Assembly: GCA_002286715.1 (NCBI GenBank)
Contig: NSJX01000061.1
Location: 62,001 to 126,000 of the forward strand
Origin: Dentipellis sp. KUC8613
Taxonomy: Eukaryota; Basidiomycota; Agaricomycetes; Russulales; Hericiaceae
DNA length: 64,000 nt
Reading direction: 5' to 3'
Under the pieces are notes generated by a model. That model worked only from the letters and a program-made list of their open reading frames with translations. It searched no databases and was not told the origin of the DNA. The first letter of the stretch is position 1; every line of letters starts with the position of its first letter. Shown piece by piece: positions 10,409-23,800 of the stretch. A program made the translations under genes and the position numbers.

Positions 10409-13112
10409 TCAGCCGAGCAGCCCGGGGGACTCGAGCCTTTCTTTGACAGACAGCGCGACCATACTCTGCGGAGTACTAGCCAGGTAGTCGTCAACCGAAG
10501 ACAAGGCCTCCTTGACAAGGGACCGTTGTGAGCCAGGAATGATGTTTCCGACCAGTTCCAAGATCGCGTCGATAACAAAAGTGGGAATAACATAGCTTGG
10601 ACTACCGGTATGCATACTTGACAAGACATCGCGCAGCAAGGCGATCAAGCACTTTTGTGTCCCGAGTGAATTCCGATGGCTCGACCAATCAGCTGTGATG
10701 CTCTGCAGCGTCGCGATATACAACGGCCGTGACTCGGGGGAGATATGCCCCGTGGTCCTGAGTGCTGTCACAAACAGCTCGAGCATGTACACCAGGCCGC
10801 CATCGCGGATGTCCTGTATGCGCCACAGTTGTAGCTTGAACCACCCTTCAGTATCATCCAGGAGCTTCTGCAGTTCGCGAAGCTGCAGCTCTGGTGCAGA
10901 GAGGTCGGCGAAGGCCTCTGGCCATTCCGCGCCAGGTGAAGCCAGATTACGCAAGTTCCACGCACAAAGCCAGAGACGCTCAGTGAGGAGCTGCGGAGGG
11001 AGAAGCTGCGGGATGAGCCATTTTGGCTCTCTGAGCGTGATCTTTTCCGGCAGCCTTCGCGTGTCCGCGGGCCATTCCATGGCCGCACCGGGGAGGTGGA
11101 GCAGGACTCCACCCGTGGCCTCCACCACGACACGCACGAGTTCCAAGATGGACATGTCGACGTCGTCTGCCCATCCTAGCAAGTTCCATATGTACTCGAG
11201 GTCTGTGATGTCGTCCTTGCAATCCACCAGGATTTCATGAGCGACTTCGTCCATCTTCTCTGTGTCCGACTCGGTAAGTAGGCGGTAGTAGATATTCTGT
11301 GCTGCAGTCCACGCTTTCTTCACGCGCTTGTCCACGACGCCCGCAGTCTGGATCGCCGAGTCGTCCGAGGAGGAGTCCTCGGCACGTGCGTAAGACAGGC
11401 TGGCGATGACGCTGCCTGCGGCCTCGCGCACGGAGGCATGCTGGATAGATTTGCGTGTCGCCAAGATCGCCATGCACATCCACCTTGCTGCGAACGCGCT
11501 GTCGAAGTCGGATGGGGGTAGGGTAGGCCACTGTTTGATCTTCTCGACTCCTCCTAGGTAGACGAGGGCCTGCGACATCGTATCGTTATCAACGAACCAT
11601 CTCCACTCACCGCCACTCACGCCGTCCATGGAGAGGACGAGGGAGAGCGCGGCATCGATGCAGGCGCGAGCCCGCTTGCGGCGGGCCTGTTCGCTGAGGA
11701 TCCCGGGTTCCGTGCATGTCTTCATGAGGCGGGTTATGCGGTCGCTCAGGTCATTGACCGCGTCGTGACGAGCACCACTGGCATCGCTAGAGCTGTGATT
11801 CGCGCTTGCTTCTGAAGAGTCTGCCACAAACGGCTGATACTTCGCAACAGTTCCCCACACTTCTTTGCCCCAAGGCGAGCTGAGCGAGCCAGGGATCCCG
11901 ACGACGAATGGTTCGAGTTCGCTGTCCTCGGTCAGGTTGTCGATTACCCAGCGTATAGCCCTGGCGTCTCGACTTCGTCTGTCGTCCGATTCGTCCATAG
12001 CGAGCTCGACACGGCCGTCCGTCATATTGGTGCTAACCAGCCGGCGTTCCCCCATCGTGCTGTTATCGCTGTGTTGACGAGCGCGGAAGGTCTGCACGAT
12101 CCACCAGAAGATCCCGGTCAGCGGTGTCTGGTACGGAGACTGTGCGTATAGCACAGGGGAAACCATGCTCCAAATGTAGGCCAAGCCGCAGAAGGCGATC
12201 ATCAGGGTCGTCATGATCGCCACAATGTGGTTGAGAGAGAACAAGAAGTCGGAGAGCCCGATGAAGAACAGAAAGAGCGAGATGTGGATCAGAGCAGGGA
12301 TTCCGTCGACTACTATTGACATGTTCCACCCTACGGCGCCCTCATAGAGAAACTGCCGAACGCGAGCGCGCTTGAGGGAATTGTTGTATCGCTGAAAGAC
12401 GTGCATGTAGTCGCGCACCCATTGCTGGACGATGGTGGCCGCGAGCGCGGCACCAAGACTGAAGACAAGACTCATGAACCAGAAGACGTTCACTCTGACG
12501 TCGGAAGGCTGTGGCGAAAACGCGGGCAGTGATTGGGGGAGGCCTATGGGGACATTGGATCCGTTGGGTCCGAGTTGCTGGGAGATCTGCGCAAGAAGCG
12601 AGACGGACTGGTTGAGAAGGAAGACGGTTTCCTGGGCAGGATCAGGCTGCAAGTTCTGATAGCTTTCAACAAGAAATGCTGTCAGACTAGCGGAATACAG
12701 ACCGGCCTGTCACACACGTCGAGGTCATCACAATGCGAGCACAGAAAGATGCGAGGATACTAACAAAGATTATGATGCCCTCCATGTCGTCCTTCCAAGT
12801 TTCGATGAGCGCCCGATCATGACTCTCGGCCTCCTGCACATACACAGACCAAAGATTTGCGGCCCGTTCGTCGTAGTCTTGGGCCTTCTGCGAAATGTTC
12901 TCGTTCGAACCATGCTGAGCACCTCTTGCTGAAGACTTTCGGTCGTCGTCTTCGGCGTCAAATATGTTTGGTTGTTTCTCCGATGATTTGACGTCTTCTC
13001 GCATCACAAAGTCAACTCGACAGGGAAGCTTCTGCAAACGAAGGAGCAGCGTACCTGAGCTGAGGCCTATCTGCTTCTCGACGTCGAAAGGGTTCCCATG
13101 TCGTGTGGTCAT
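10409..13112 (-). CDS. DUF6535-type multi-pass membrane protein (about 881 aa)
   Basis: Exon 1 runs 13112-12765 and exon 2 runs 12706-10409 (minus). The 58-nt intron uses donor GTTAGT and acceptor GTGACAG, restoring the frame through AGLYSASLTAFLVESYQ. The N-terminal part has the DUF6535 pattern: an acidic WKDDMEGIIIF segment, a first hydrophobic helix, LLAQISQQLGPNGSN, then helices FWFMSLVFSLGAALAATIV, ALIHISLFLFFIGLSDFLF and IVAIMTTLMIAFCGLAYIW. After four predicted helices comes a long helical cytosolic-looking region of about 550 residues. The family is expanded in Agaricomycetes and has no established function that I know of. A possible extra 57-nt in-frame intron lies at 13054-12998; removing it gives the smoother join GLSS-EDVKSSEK. 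The gene is divergent from the NACHT-WD40 gene at 13484. Confidence 0.85.
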
Positions 13113-13483
13113 TGCCGTGCTCAAAAGCCGTGCGGTCTCCTGCTTATTGTAGCTCGTCTAAATTCCCAGGAGTTGGAGGAGACAATACCTGAATCGAGAC
13201 AGAACCCTGCTAGCCCAAATCCTCCCAAGCGCGTTTCAACAGTGATCAGGCTCCTCTTGAAACATGCACAGTGGATAGCGATGGTGGCAAAGCGGTGTTC
13301 GCTGTCAGATGAAGCGACTCCCCAATGCCGCTACGGGCGTCTCTATGGTATATGTATTTGGAATTATTGATGATGATGGGTGTTGAACGTTTGATGACCT
13401 GTACGCCATAACAGCGCTCAACGCGACTTGGGGTCATCCAGGCCTTCACCATTGCAGAAGACTTTACCAGTCTGTCTGTGTCT
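13113..13483. promoter_or_regulatory. Shared divergent promoter region of the DUF6535 gene and NLR copy A
   Basis: The 371 bp separates the two start codons, 13112 (minus) and 13484 (plus). No other gene fits. A homologous stretch lies upstream of NLR copy B (about 20560-20832). It includes a TATTTGGAA(T/C)T(A/G)TTGATGATGAT block near 13355-13378 and 20699-20719, so the intergenic region was duplicated with the genes. Co-regulation is an inference from the arrangement. Confidence 0.5.
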
Positions 13484-16400
13484 ATGGGTAGGCCGTCGAC
13501 TCGTAGTGGGAGTGAGCATGAGGACAGCCACCATGACAGCGGCAACGAGAAGCGCTCGGGCCGCCGCCTGTCTTTGTCTCCTGCCACCCGCGCGCTGCAA
13601 TCTGTTGGCTCAGATTTGAGCGTATTGCTCACAAGTTCGTCTTGATATCCTCTCTGACAGTGTAGTCACAATTGACGTTCAAGCAGAGTTTTCTATCACC
13701 CCGAACGGCTACCTTCGAATATCTAGATCCATTAAATTGCATATAGATGGACTGCATCGAACGACGCTCCCTGAGGCACGGAATGGACGCAGCATATCAT
13801 GGAAGATCAATCCTGGCGTGTAAGCGGATACCAAAACCCATATCATACTGACCATAAACATCCCTTGTCAGCGCTATCACCCGAAGTTCATCGATCGTCG
13901 TCCAACCCTCCCAAAGCCGCAGCTTCTTGTCGACATTTACTCGCAGGCGGAAAGTGGAAGCTGTAGACATCACTGGCAGGAACATCTTCTCTGCTCTTGA
14001 GACGGTACAGGGGGATCAATTTGGTGAGTGAAATATAGGATTGCAGCGGGGAGACTGCTCATCTTTCGAGCGAAGTCTTCGAACAGCAGTGTCAAGGGTT
14101 TCGCATCTCTCTTGAGCTATCCTTGAAAAGATATTCTAAGGATACAAAGGTAAGCATACATCCTTTCAATCGACCCGACGCGTACCAGAGCTAACAGGTG
14201 CGAAGCTGAACGACGAAGAGGTTGACGGAAGGATCGACGATCCCTCCTCTAGCATCTCTCCTGTCGAAAACGAAGAGCACGTTCCTGAAGTACTGCCGGA
14301 AAATGATTTCACACAAGCAGTCCATCTGCTCGCCGGGCTCGAGCCTTACATTCTTCCGGGTTCCATGGTAAGTGACACACAAAGCTGTACGCCGATGATT
14401 TACGAGTATCTTAGGCTCAGGTATCTGCGGATGCAGCCGGGTTTGCCATGCGGAACACAAGCAAGGTAGGGCATCGTTATCTTCTTCAAACATCTCTCTC
14501 TGAGCACTTTGAATGAAGGTCGTCCCACTGGACGAGCGCTACGGCAACTTCCACAATTTCGGAAGCTCTCTTTGCGACTTTCTTTCTAATCTTTCCACAC
14601 CCAAGTTCACCTCCAAGTTGTCTTCTGATATGATTACAGTCGACGCTATCATGCATACCATCATGGACGCCGCGAAGTACATACAGGACATGTGCGGGCA
14701 GGATCTCGATGGCAGAACTGACGCGGAAGACAACCGGCGTGCTGGATCCCGCGACGCGATGTTGGGTGAATTCCTTATGCGCCTCTCAAGATTGAAAAGG
14801 GATATTAAAGAGAAAAAGAGTGGAACATACGAGCGCGTGTATCCCACTGCACCTTCCACAATTTCTTCAAACCCGGATGAAGGCTCCAATGCTGCCGTGG
14901 ACAAAAACGATGACTCCGATGGATTGGGTATCGCAGGTCAGTCCCTTTACTCTATTAAGTAAGTTTTATCTGAGTTTCTATGGGACGTACCGTTACAGGA
15001 GAGGAAACATACCTGGACAAGACCCTCCAACCTGCATTAGGGGACGCCGTAGCTGAAGAACTCCGCTGCCTGCCTGAGACGCGTAAAAGCGTCCTGGCAG
15101 CAATCTACGATTGGCTAGATGACGACAGCGAGCCCAACATATTCTTGCTCACTGGCTGTCCTGGGACCGGCAAGACCGCCATAGCATCGACTCTGCTCAC
15201 AGTTGTCGAGCACCAGCAGCGGATGGCCGCCTGCTTTCTGTTCAAGCGCTACGATTACGATCCAGTGCAGTTCTGGCGGACTATTGCATTCAATATGGCG
15301 TCTTTCCACCCGGTCCTCTCGGCAGCAATCTCCGACGCTGTGAGGAAGGAGCCGTCCATCGTAGAATCTGTGGAGTCTTCCTTCGAGAAGCTTGTCAAGG
15401 CGCCTTTGGTTCTGCACGAGAAACGCCTGGCCGTTCGGAGGCCTGTGATCATCCTAGATGGAATAGAATGCTTGCAGAAGGGCCGAGAAACAGAAGAATA
15501 TGCCGCCGCATGGAAGGCTTTCCTATCGACCATAGTGCGATGGCAGGAGCTTTTCCCTTGGGCAAAGCTGTTTGTGACCACGCGCCCGACTCAGGACGTC
15601 AACACACATTTCGAAGCGCAAAACGTGAGAAGGATCGACCTACCATCCGGCCGTGACGTCAATGGTACAGAAACGGACGACGATGTTGGGACATACGTGA
15701 CATACCGTCTCGCGGAGGTGAAGAAAAGACATGAATCCTCCTTACCCTCGACACCGTGGCCGCGCGCAGATCAGGTTGCCAAAATCAAGACCCATGCGGC
15801 TGGTATGTTCACGTGGGCAAAGGTCGCGATGGACTTTGTGGAGAAAGGACCGGATCCGGACAGGTTGCTGACAGCAGTCATCACATCTGGAACCGGCCTG
15901 CATTTGCAACCTATCGACACGCTCTATGAGGAGATAATCAACGACAACCTCGGATACTCTGTTCTGCCCGGATTTCACACGACCGTTGGCTCTATCGCCT
16001 TGGCCAGATCACCACTATCTTCGTCGGACCTACACTCCCTTTTCCCTGACCAGTTCAAGGAAAGTTCGCCAGATATTATATGCACCAAGTTGGTAGCAAT
16101 GATATCCTGCACGGGAGACGACCGACGACTACAAATCCGTCATCAGTCGTTTTCGGACTTCCTCATGGACCCAAAGCGATGCGTCGGCTCTCTCGAGCCG
16201 TTACTCATCGATCGTTCGCGGTCAATTCGCAAGTTGACATACGCATGCCTGAACGTCATGCTCAATGAACTCAAATTCAACATCTGTGGAATAAAGTCAT
16301 CTCATGATGCCAACACCGATATTCCTGAGGTCGAGGTCAAAGAGCACATACGCTCCCACCTTTCGTATGCTTGCCGATTTTGGCCAGAACACCTCCGAGA

Positions 16401-19400
16401 TATCAGCCGGGCTTCGACTACAGACGAAAACGACCTGCTTCTGCTTGTCCAAAGGGTTCTCCGGAGCCGACTTCTTTACTGGTTTGAGGTTCTCAGCTTC
16501 ATCGATGCTTTCGACGATGCACCAAGGCTTCTTTTACTTGTCGCAGAATGGCTCGAGGTACGGCAGACACAGCAACCGATACCTCTACTTCTTGTTAATG
16601 ATCGCGATTCAGGGATATGACAAAGAGAATGCCTTGCTTGCTGCAGACGCAAGTCGGTTCGCCCAAATGTTTCGCGATCCGATCACCAAGTGTGCATCGC
16701 ATATCTACATAACCGCGCTACCATTTTGCCCGTCTGAGTCCATGGTGTCTCAGCTGTACAAGAACCAATTTCCGAACCTGCTGAACGTCTGGAGCACTCC
16801 GAAGTATCTGTGGGCGTCTACTCGCTCTGTGATCCGGACATCCGGCGTCTGTTACGCCGTGGCGGTATCTGCCGACGGGAAGCGAATTGCGGTTAGCCTC
16901 AACGAAGGTGATGTCCAAATTCGCTTGTCGAAGACTGGTAGTGTATTGGCGTCGCTTGAGGGACATACCAAGTCCGTTGAAACAATGGTCTTCTCGCCGA
17001 ACGGCAAGCGTCTCATTACTGGCTCAGACGACTCCACCATTCGTGTTTGGGATCTCGAGTCCAGCGCTATTACCTCCTTGATTCTATCTGGTCACAGCGA
17101 TTACGTGCGGGGCGTGGCCATCTCTCCTGACGGCACCAAGATCGCCTCTGCCTGTGATGATAGAACAGTGCGACTATGGTCTGCAGAGACTGGCGCTGCA
17201 CTGCTTTCCCCTTTCGAAGGCCACACTGACTGGGTGCGGACTGTGGCCTTTTTTCCCGACGGAAAGAAAATCATATCTGCCGGTGACGACTGTACAGTAC
17301 GAATATGGGACGCGGACACGGGCGAATCGCTCATGGAGCGTTTCCTCGCCCATGCAGGCTGGGTCAAAAGCGTTGCTGTCTCTCCAGATGGGACGATGGC
17401 TGTCACCAGCGCTACTGACGGCATTATCAAGCGATGGGACGCGGAAACCCTAACCAACCTTGGTGAATCAGTCGAAGGCCACGAAGGCGGCGCCGACTCA
17501 GTCAACTTCTCCCCCGACTCGAGGCTCATAGTTTCTGGTGGAACGGATGGCGTTGTTCGGCTATGGGACGCCGCGACAGGTTCCAAATTTTGCAGTCCAT
17601 TACTTGGACACACGAACCTCATCACGCATACTCTGTTTTCCCGTGACGGACAGACGATCTACTCCAGCTCTCAAGATGGCACAATACGACTGTGGGATCG
17701 AAATAACCTGCCAATATGGAATAAACCATCGGAAGTGCCTGACACATTCTACTCGCTAGCTCTCTCCTCGGACGGGGAGGCCATCGTCGGTCTGGATCGC
17801 GACAGAGTCTGGAATTGGAACATCAATAGCCCCCAGACCACAGCGACTCATATCCCATTGACAAAACCAACGCACGGCATGCGTTGCGCCGCCATATGCC
17901 CCAGTGCTTACCGCGCGGCATCCGCGGGCAAGGACAATGCTGTCTACATATGGGATCTGCGCACAGGAAGTCTGCTTCAAGGACCCCTCGAGGGTCATAA
18001 AGCCGAAATTACTGCCCTCGCAATCTCCTCGGATGGGACGCGGGTCGTCTCCGGTTCAGACGATACTACTGTGCGGATCTGGAATGCCGAGACTGGGCAA
18101 AGTCTGTGTGGCCCTCTCGAAGGCGGTTCCCATGCGGTGTCTTCTGTCGCCATTTCGCCTGACGGAACGCGCTTAGCAGCTGGCGACAGTAACGGGCATA
18201 TTCTCATCTCCAGTATGAATGACGGTGAACTCCTTGGAGAACCGTTCGAGGGGATGCGAAGCCAGGTCAGGGCAATGTCGTTTTCGCCTGACGGCAAGCT
18301 CCTCGCTATCGGCACGGCCAATGAGATGATCTCAGTCTGGAACATCGAGTCTGGCGAGTTCGTACATAAGGATCTACAGGGCCACCTCGGATCTCTCACA
18401 TGCATCGCGTTCTCAGCGGACGGACGACGCATCGTTTCCGGAGGGGAGAACAAAGATATCTATATTTGGGATACGGAGACGGGGGGAATCATCTGCGGTC
18501 CTCTTGAGGGTCACGTCGCCACCATCACTTCAGTAACATTTTCCAAGGACGGCGAGCAAGTCATATCCGGCTCCGCAGATGCAATGATTCGTGTCTGGGA
18601 CATTCGATCGAAGAACCATCAATCCGGGTATTTCAAAGGCCATGAAGACTGGGTGCACGCGGTTGGTTTCTCATCCGATGGTACGCATATCGCGTCAGGC
18701 TCTGACGATAAAACTGTCCGTGTCCGTGACGTGACAACTGGTCGCGATGCGTATCCGCCACTTGAGGGCCACAACGACTGGGTCCGCTCACTCTCATTCT
18801 CCCCAGATGGCAAACTTCTTGTGACCGGATCAGACGACTGCACCCTTCGCCTTTGGGATGCCCGCACTGGCGAAAGCTTGTGTGGCGCTATAACTGGTCA
18901 CATTGACTTTGTTCTCTCGGTGGCCTTCGCTCCTGACAGTCTAGAAGTCATATCGGGTTCAGAAGATCGCAATGTCAGAGTTTGGAAGCTCTCGTCGGAT
19001 GCAGACGGACGGCTAGACGGCGCACATCCCACCACCGCGTTTACACATCGCACGGGAGTCAATGTCGTCCTTTACTCACCCAATGGCCAATACCATGCCT
19101 CCGGTGCTCAAGATGGGATGGTGCACGTAACTTCTGAGACTACGCTCGCTGATGGCAGGTGTTTCGAGGCGCATGACGGCGCAGTCCTTTCTCTTGCCTA
19201 TTCTCCGGATGGGCGACGCCTCTTCTCGAGCTCTGAAGACACGTCGATTCGAGTGTGGGACGTTGAGACTGGCTCTGCTCTCTCATCGACCATGGTCGGA
19301 CATACCGAGCCTGTCTACTCCATAGCCTTATGTCCTGATGGTCGGACGCTCGTTTCTGGATCCGGAGACGCTACCGTGCGCCTGTGGAACACTGATACGG

Positions 19401-19807
19401 GAACCCAGTCGTGTATGCCTATGCGCGGACACGCTCATCCTGTGTTTGCCGTGGCCACATCGCCTGATGGCATGCACATCGCCTCGGGCTCTGCAGATTG
19501 TGCAGTTGCAGTGTGGGACATCCCGCAGTCCCGCGACCGTGTGTGGCCTGACAATTTCCGGCAGCGTATGCACGACGTCGAATTCTACACGTCCGACAGC
19601 GCGGGGCTGTATGCGTCACGGTCGACCACCAGCGACGGCTGGGTGTGTGGTACGCGCGACGAGCGCTTGTTCTGGGTGCCGCCGATGTATCGCGCGGGAT
19701 TGTGGATGCCGCGCACGACGGGTCTGCTGAGCGCGCCGGAAGTTGTGACAGATATGCAGAAATTTGTACACGGGACGGAGTGGGAGAGGAGTCGCGAGTC
19801 TAGTTGA
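13484..19807 (+). CDS. NACHT-WD40 STAND/NLR-type protein, copy A (9 exons, 1964 aa)
   Basis: Exons are 13484-13634, 13687-13819, 13872-14023, 14076-14149, 14206-14367, 14415-14465, 14519-14936, 14999-16557 and 16613-19807. The sum, 5895 nt, is a whole number of codons. A Ser/His-rich N-terminus is followed by a degenerate C2-like beta-rich segment (about 50-120, with IKLHIDG), then helical and linker regions. The NACHT NTPase has Walker A GCPGTGKT (about 433-440) and Walker B PVIILDGIE (about 530). About 21 WD-type units follow (about 980-1870), which fits three seven-bladed propellers, and then a Trp-rich tail with FWVPPMYRAGLWMP. Fungal NACHT-WD40 proteins such as HET-D/HET-E act in non-self recognition and cell death; a similar role here is inferred. 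Each junction is mirrored in copy B, which is the main support for the small 5' exons. Confidence 0.9.
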
Positions 19808-20832
19808 CGTTGCCTGCCAAGTCAAGTCGGTAAATTACATTACTTTCGTATCTTTGGACTTGCTGTTGCATTTGATACCCCAAGGACGATCACAATGCGT
19901 GGAGTCCGTTGCATCTGCATCAATGAACAGTATTATTTCTTAGTCGTCTAAAACTAAATATCTATGCTTCACACACTAGCAGACGAATCATAGCGTAGCC
20001 TATCACCAGCCTCAGTGCATCCGAGTGCTCGGGTGGCTAGTACCTTTCATTCGAAGACCAGCCGACTTGGTCACGTCAATGGTACCTGAAGGAGATTATC
20101 AGCTTCGTCATGATGGGGACGATGTGGGCGATGGAGAACAAGATGTCCAAGAGATCAAATAAAAATAAAAATAAACTGGAAGACGAGATGTTGATGGAAG
20201 CAGAGATCCCGTCGACCACGAACAACACGCTTCACCCTGTTGCGTCCTCACAAAGAGACAGGCGTACACGAGCATGCTTCAAAGGGTTGCCGTATCAATG
20301 AGAAACGTTCATACGGTCGCGCACCCATTGCTGAATGATAGTGGCTGCGAGCGCAGCGTCGAGAATGAAGATAGGACTCATGAACCAGAGGATGTTTATT
20401 GGGAAAGTACTTACTATTGGGGCCCGTTGGGCCCCAGTTGCTGGGAGGTCTGTGCGCATTGCCGTTCCTGACAGCTGTTTGGCTTCCTGGCTCGAGTTCA
20501 GCTCGATGTCTCAAGTGCGGAAATCAGGGGGAGAAGACTCACCGATATCCTCGGACAATTTCAAAGTGCAAATCAATAGCAGTCAAGACAGTCTTAAGGT
20601 ATGCGCCGTGGATAGAGATGCTTGCGCATTACGCAAGGATATCCACTGTCGTGGAACAACTCGGATTCCGGATCTAGGCGTCTGTCGCATACAACGGCGT
20701 ATTTGGAACTGTTGATGATGATTGCTGCCATATATTGATGGCTTGGTGGATACGCCAATATACGTCCCGGCGACGTAGACGTCCTTTACCACTACAGAAG
20801 AGCTGACTTGTTTATCTGCATCGACAGGCAAT
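19808..20832. other. Spacer between NLR copies, including a DUF6535 relic
   Basis: 19808-20080 shows nothing I can call. From about 20085 a decayed DUF6535 copy is readable on the minus strand (separate entry). From about 20560 to 20832 the DNA resembles the promoter region of copy A. A short AT-rich AAATAAAAATAAAAATAAA tract sits near 20155-20175. Confidence 0.6.
20085..20480 (-). pseudogene. DUF6535 pseudogene fragment, partner of NLR copy B
   Basis: On the minus strand the frame reads ILWFMSPIFILDAALAATI then IQQWVRDRMNV, aligning with FWFMSLVFSLGAALAATIV and QQWVRDYMHVF of the intact gene at 10409-13112. Further on FVVDGISASINIS and then LLDILFSIAHIVPIM match VVDGIPALIHIS and LSDFLFSLNHIVAIM. 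In-frame stops and frame changes separate these blocks, and QTSQQLGPNG lies in another frame upstream. Only the first membrane-spanning portion remains. The long C-terminal region is absent: the DNA further downstream in its reading direction is the end of NLR copy A. Confidence 0.8.
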
Positions 20833-23800
20833 ATGCCGTCGACTGGTGGTGGCGAGAGTGAAGAGGAGGGCCGCACTAGCGGCAAAGAGGCGCGTCCGGG
20901 CCGTCGCTTGTCTCCCAGCGTCTCCCGCTCATCGCGCTCATCCACTACAGGCTATCAACACAGACCTGAGCGTATTGCTCACAAGTTCGTCCCCAACTCC
21001 TCTCTAGTCATATGCTCTCAGCCCGCCTTCTGTAGAGCTTTCCATCACCCAAGAGAGCTACTTCAGAACGTCCACATCTATCAAGTTGTATATAGACGGT
21101 CATATTCGAACCACGCGCTTTGAGCCACAGAATGGACACACCACATCATGGAAAATCAGTCCCGGCGTGTAAGGGCTCTCCTGTTTCTAGAATATTGACA
21201 CTGAAAATCCTGCTCCAGGGTTATCTCGAGCAATTCATCGATCATCATCCAACCGTCCCAAGGTCGCAGATTTCTGTCACTGTTTGGTCATAGAAAGCAA
21301 ACGGAAGCCGTGGATATTCCTGGAAAGAGCATTTTTGATGTGCTTGGATCCGTGGAGGATGATGAATATGGTGAGCGATATGTACAAATTGTAACGGTAA
21401 GGCTACTCATATCCGAAATGGAGTCTTCGAGCAGCAATGCAAGGGCTTTTGCGTTTCTCTTACACTATCCCTGCGACGAAATCGCGAGGTTATTCAGGTA
21501 ATTATTGTTATGTCTAAGAAAAGCGCAATGTTGCTAATAAATGAAAAGCAGGATGGCGGAGAGCCTCACAAAGGGGACAAATATCTCTCCGGACCTTCGC
21601 CCTCAGAAGATGGGGAATCAGCCTCGAAGGCACTGCCTGAGAATGTCTTCGTGCAGATGTCTCGTGCTTTGATCGAGTTTTCCGCCCAATTTCCGCCGGA
21701 CTCCACAGTACGTTGCATCTCAAAAAGATGTTCTATCCTTCTGAGAGACATTGCAGGCTCGTGAATCTGCCTTAGCGGCCGGGTCCGCTATGCGGGGCTT
21801 ATCCGTGGTATATGATTCTCATCGCTCTTGGTCTACTTTCTCTAACACTTGAAAATCGTTCTGAAGGTCGTCCCAACAGACGAGCGTTACACTTGCTTTC
21901 GCAACCTCGCCAGTTCTCTCTGTAATCTGCTTTCTTATCTATCCGCGCCGGAGTTTTCCTCACAATTCGCGTCCAATCTCCACACGGTTGAGTCTATTCT
22001 ACAGACGATCATGGACGCCGCAGAGTACATACGGGATGCATGCAAGGTCAATCTTGATGACAAAACTTTAGCAGGAGAAGAAGCAACTCAGGACGCGATG
22101 CTGGGCAAATTCCGCATGCGTCTCTCGAGATTGAAGCGGGATGTGAATGAAGGAAAAGACGGATCATATGAGCGCATCTACTCCATGATCGCGCCTTCAC
22201 ATGCAGATGACGAGTCCGACCCTGCAAGGAGAAACCAGGGTGGGCCAAGAAAATTGGGTGCTGCAGGTCAGTCTCATTTTTCAGTCATGTTTTCAAGATC
22301 CTGAGGGTATGCGATAATACAGGGGACGACGATTATCTCAGAATGCTTCATCCTATCCCTCCCAAATCTGTTGCAGAAGAGTTTCGTTGTTTGCCTCGCA
22401 CTCGTCAAAGTGTCTTCGCAGAGATTTACAGTTGGCTGGATAGCGACAGCGGGTCCAACATTTTCCTGCTCACCGGTTGCTTTGGGACCGGAAAGACTGC
22501 GATAGCATCCACTCTGCTCACAGAGCTCGAACATCAGCAACGAATGGCTGCGTCCTTTCTGTTCGACCGTTACCACCATGACCCCGCGCAGTTGTGGCCG
22601 ACCATTGCATCCAGTCTGGCATCCTTCCACCCGGTTCTCTCTGCCGAAATTGCCGAAGCTGTGCGAAGAGAGCCTTCCGTTGTCGAATCTATCGAGTCTT
22701 CTTTCGAGAATCTGATCAAAGCTCCCCTGGTCACGCATGCGGGGCGCTTATCTGGTCGGTGGCCGGTGATTGTCTTGGATGGAGTAGATTGCATACAAAC
22801 TTTTTTTCAGGAACAAAACGAATACAGCACTGGATATAGGGCTTTTCTCTTAACCTTGCTTCGGTGGCAGGAACTTCCTTCATGGGCAAAGCTATTCATC
22901 ACCGCACGTCCTACTCAAGGGTCCAACAAATTTTTCGAGGCAGGCAATGTGAAAAGAATCGATCTACCTTCCGGAAGCGGCGCCATCGGGACGGAAACGG
23001 ACGGTGATATTGGACTTTATGTCACGTATCGTCTCGCCAAGGTGAAAAAGCAATTCAAATCCTCCTTGCCCTCGTCACCATGGCCGAGCACAGACCAGAT
23101 TGCTAAAATCAAGGCTCACGCGGCTGGCATGTTCATGTGGGCGAAGGCGGCGATGGATTTTGTGGCAGAAAGTCCTGATCCGGACAGGTCATTGGCATCG
23201 GTGGTCGCATCTGGGACTGGCTTGCATATGCAACCCATCGACACGCTCTACGCGGACATGGTAAACGAAAGTGTCGGATACATGGCTCTGCCTGGATTTC
23301 GTACTACTGTTGGCTCCATTGCACTGGCTCGGTCGCCACTTTCCTTGTCGGACCTGTACTACCTTTTCCCTAGAACATTCAAGGACGATCCACCTAGTGC
23401 CATATGCATGAAGTTGACATCAATTATATCCTGCACAGGAGACGAACAACGACTTCAAATTCGGCATCGCTTGTTCTCAGAATATCTCATGGATCCGAAG
23501 CGAAGCGGTGACTCCCTCAAGAACTTGGTCATTGATCGCTCGCGATCGAATCGAAGTTTGGCATACGCATGCCTGAGAGTTATGCTCAACGAACTCAAAT
23601 TCAACATCTGCGAAGTAGAGTCTTCTCACGTCGCCAATTCCGACATTCCTGATATAAAGAATAAAATCAAGGAGCACATACCTTCCCATCTCTCATATGC
23701 CTGTCGTTTCTTGCCAGAACATCTTCGTGACGTCGGCCAGACTTCGACTGCAGACGAAAATGATCTGCTTCTGCTTGTCCAAAGGGTTCTTCGGAGTCGC

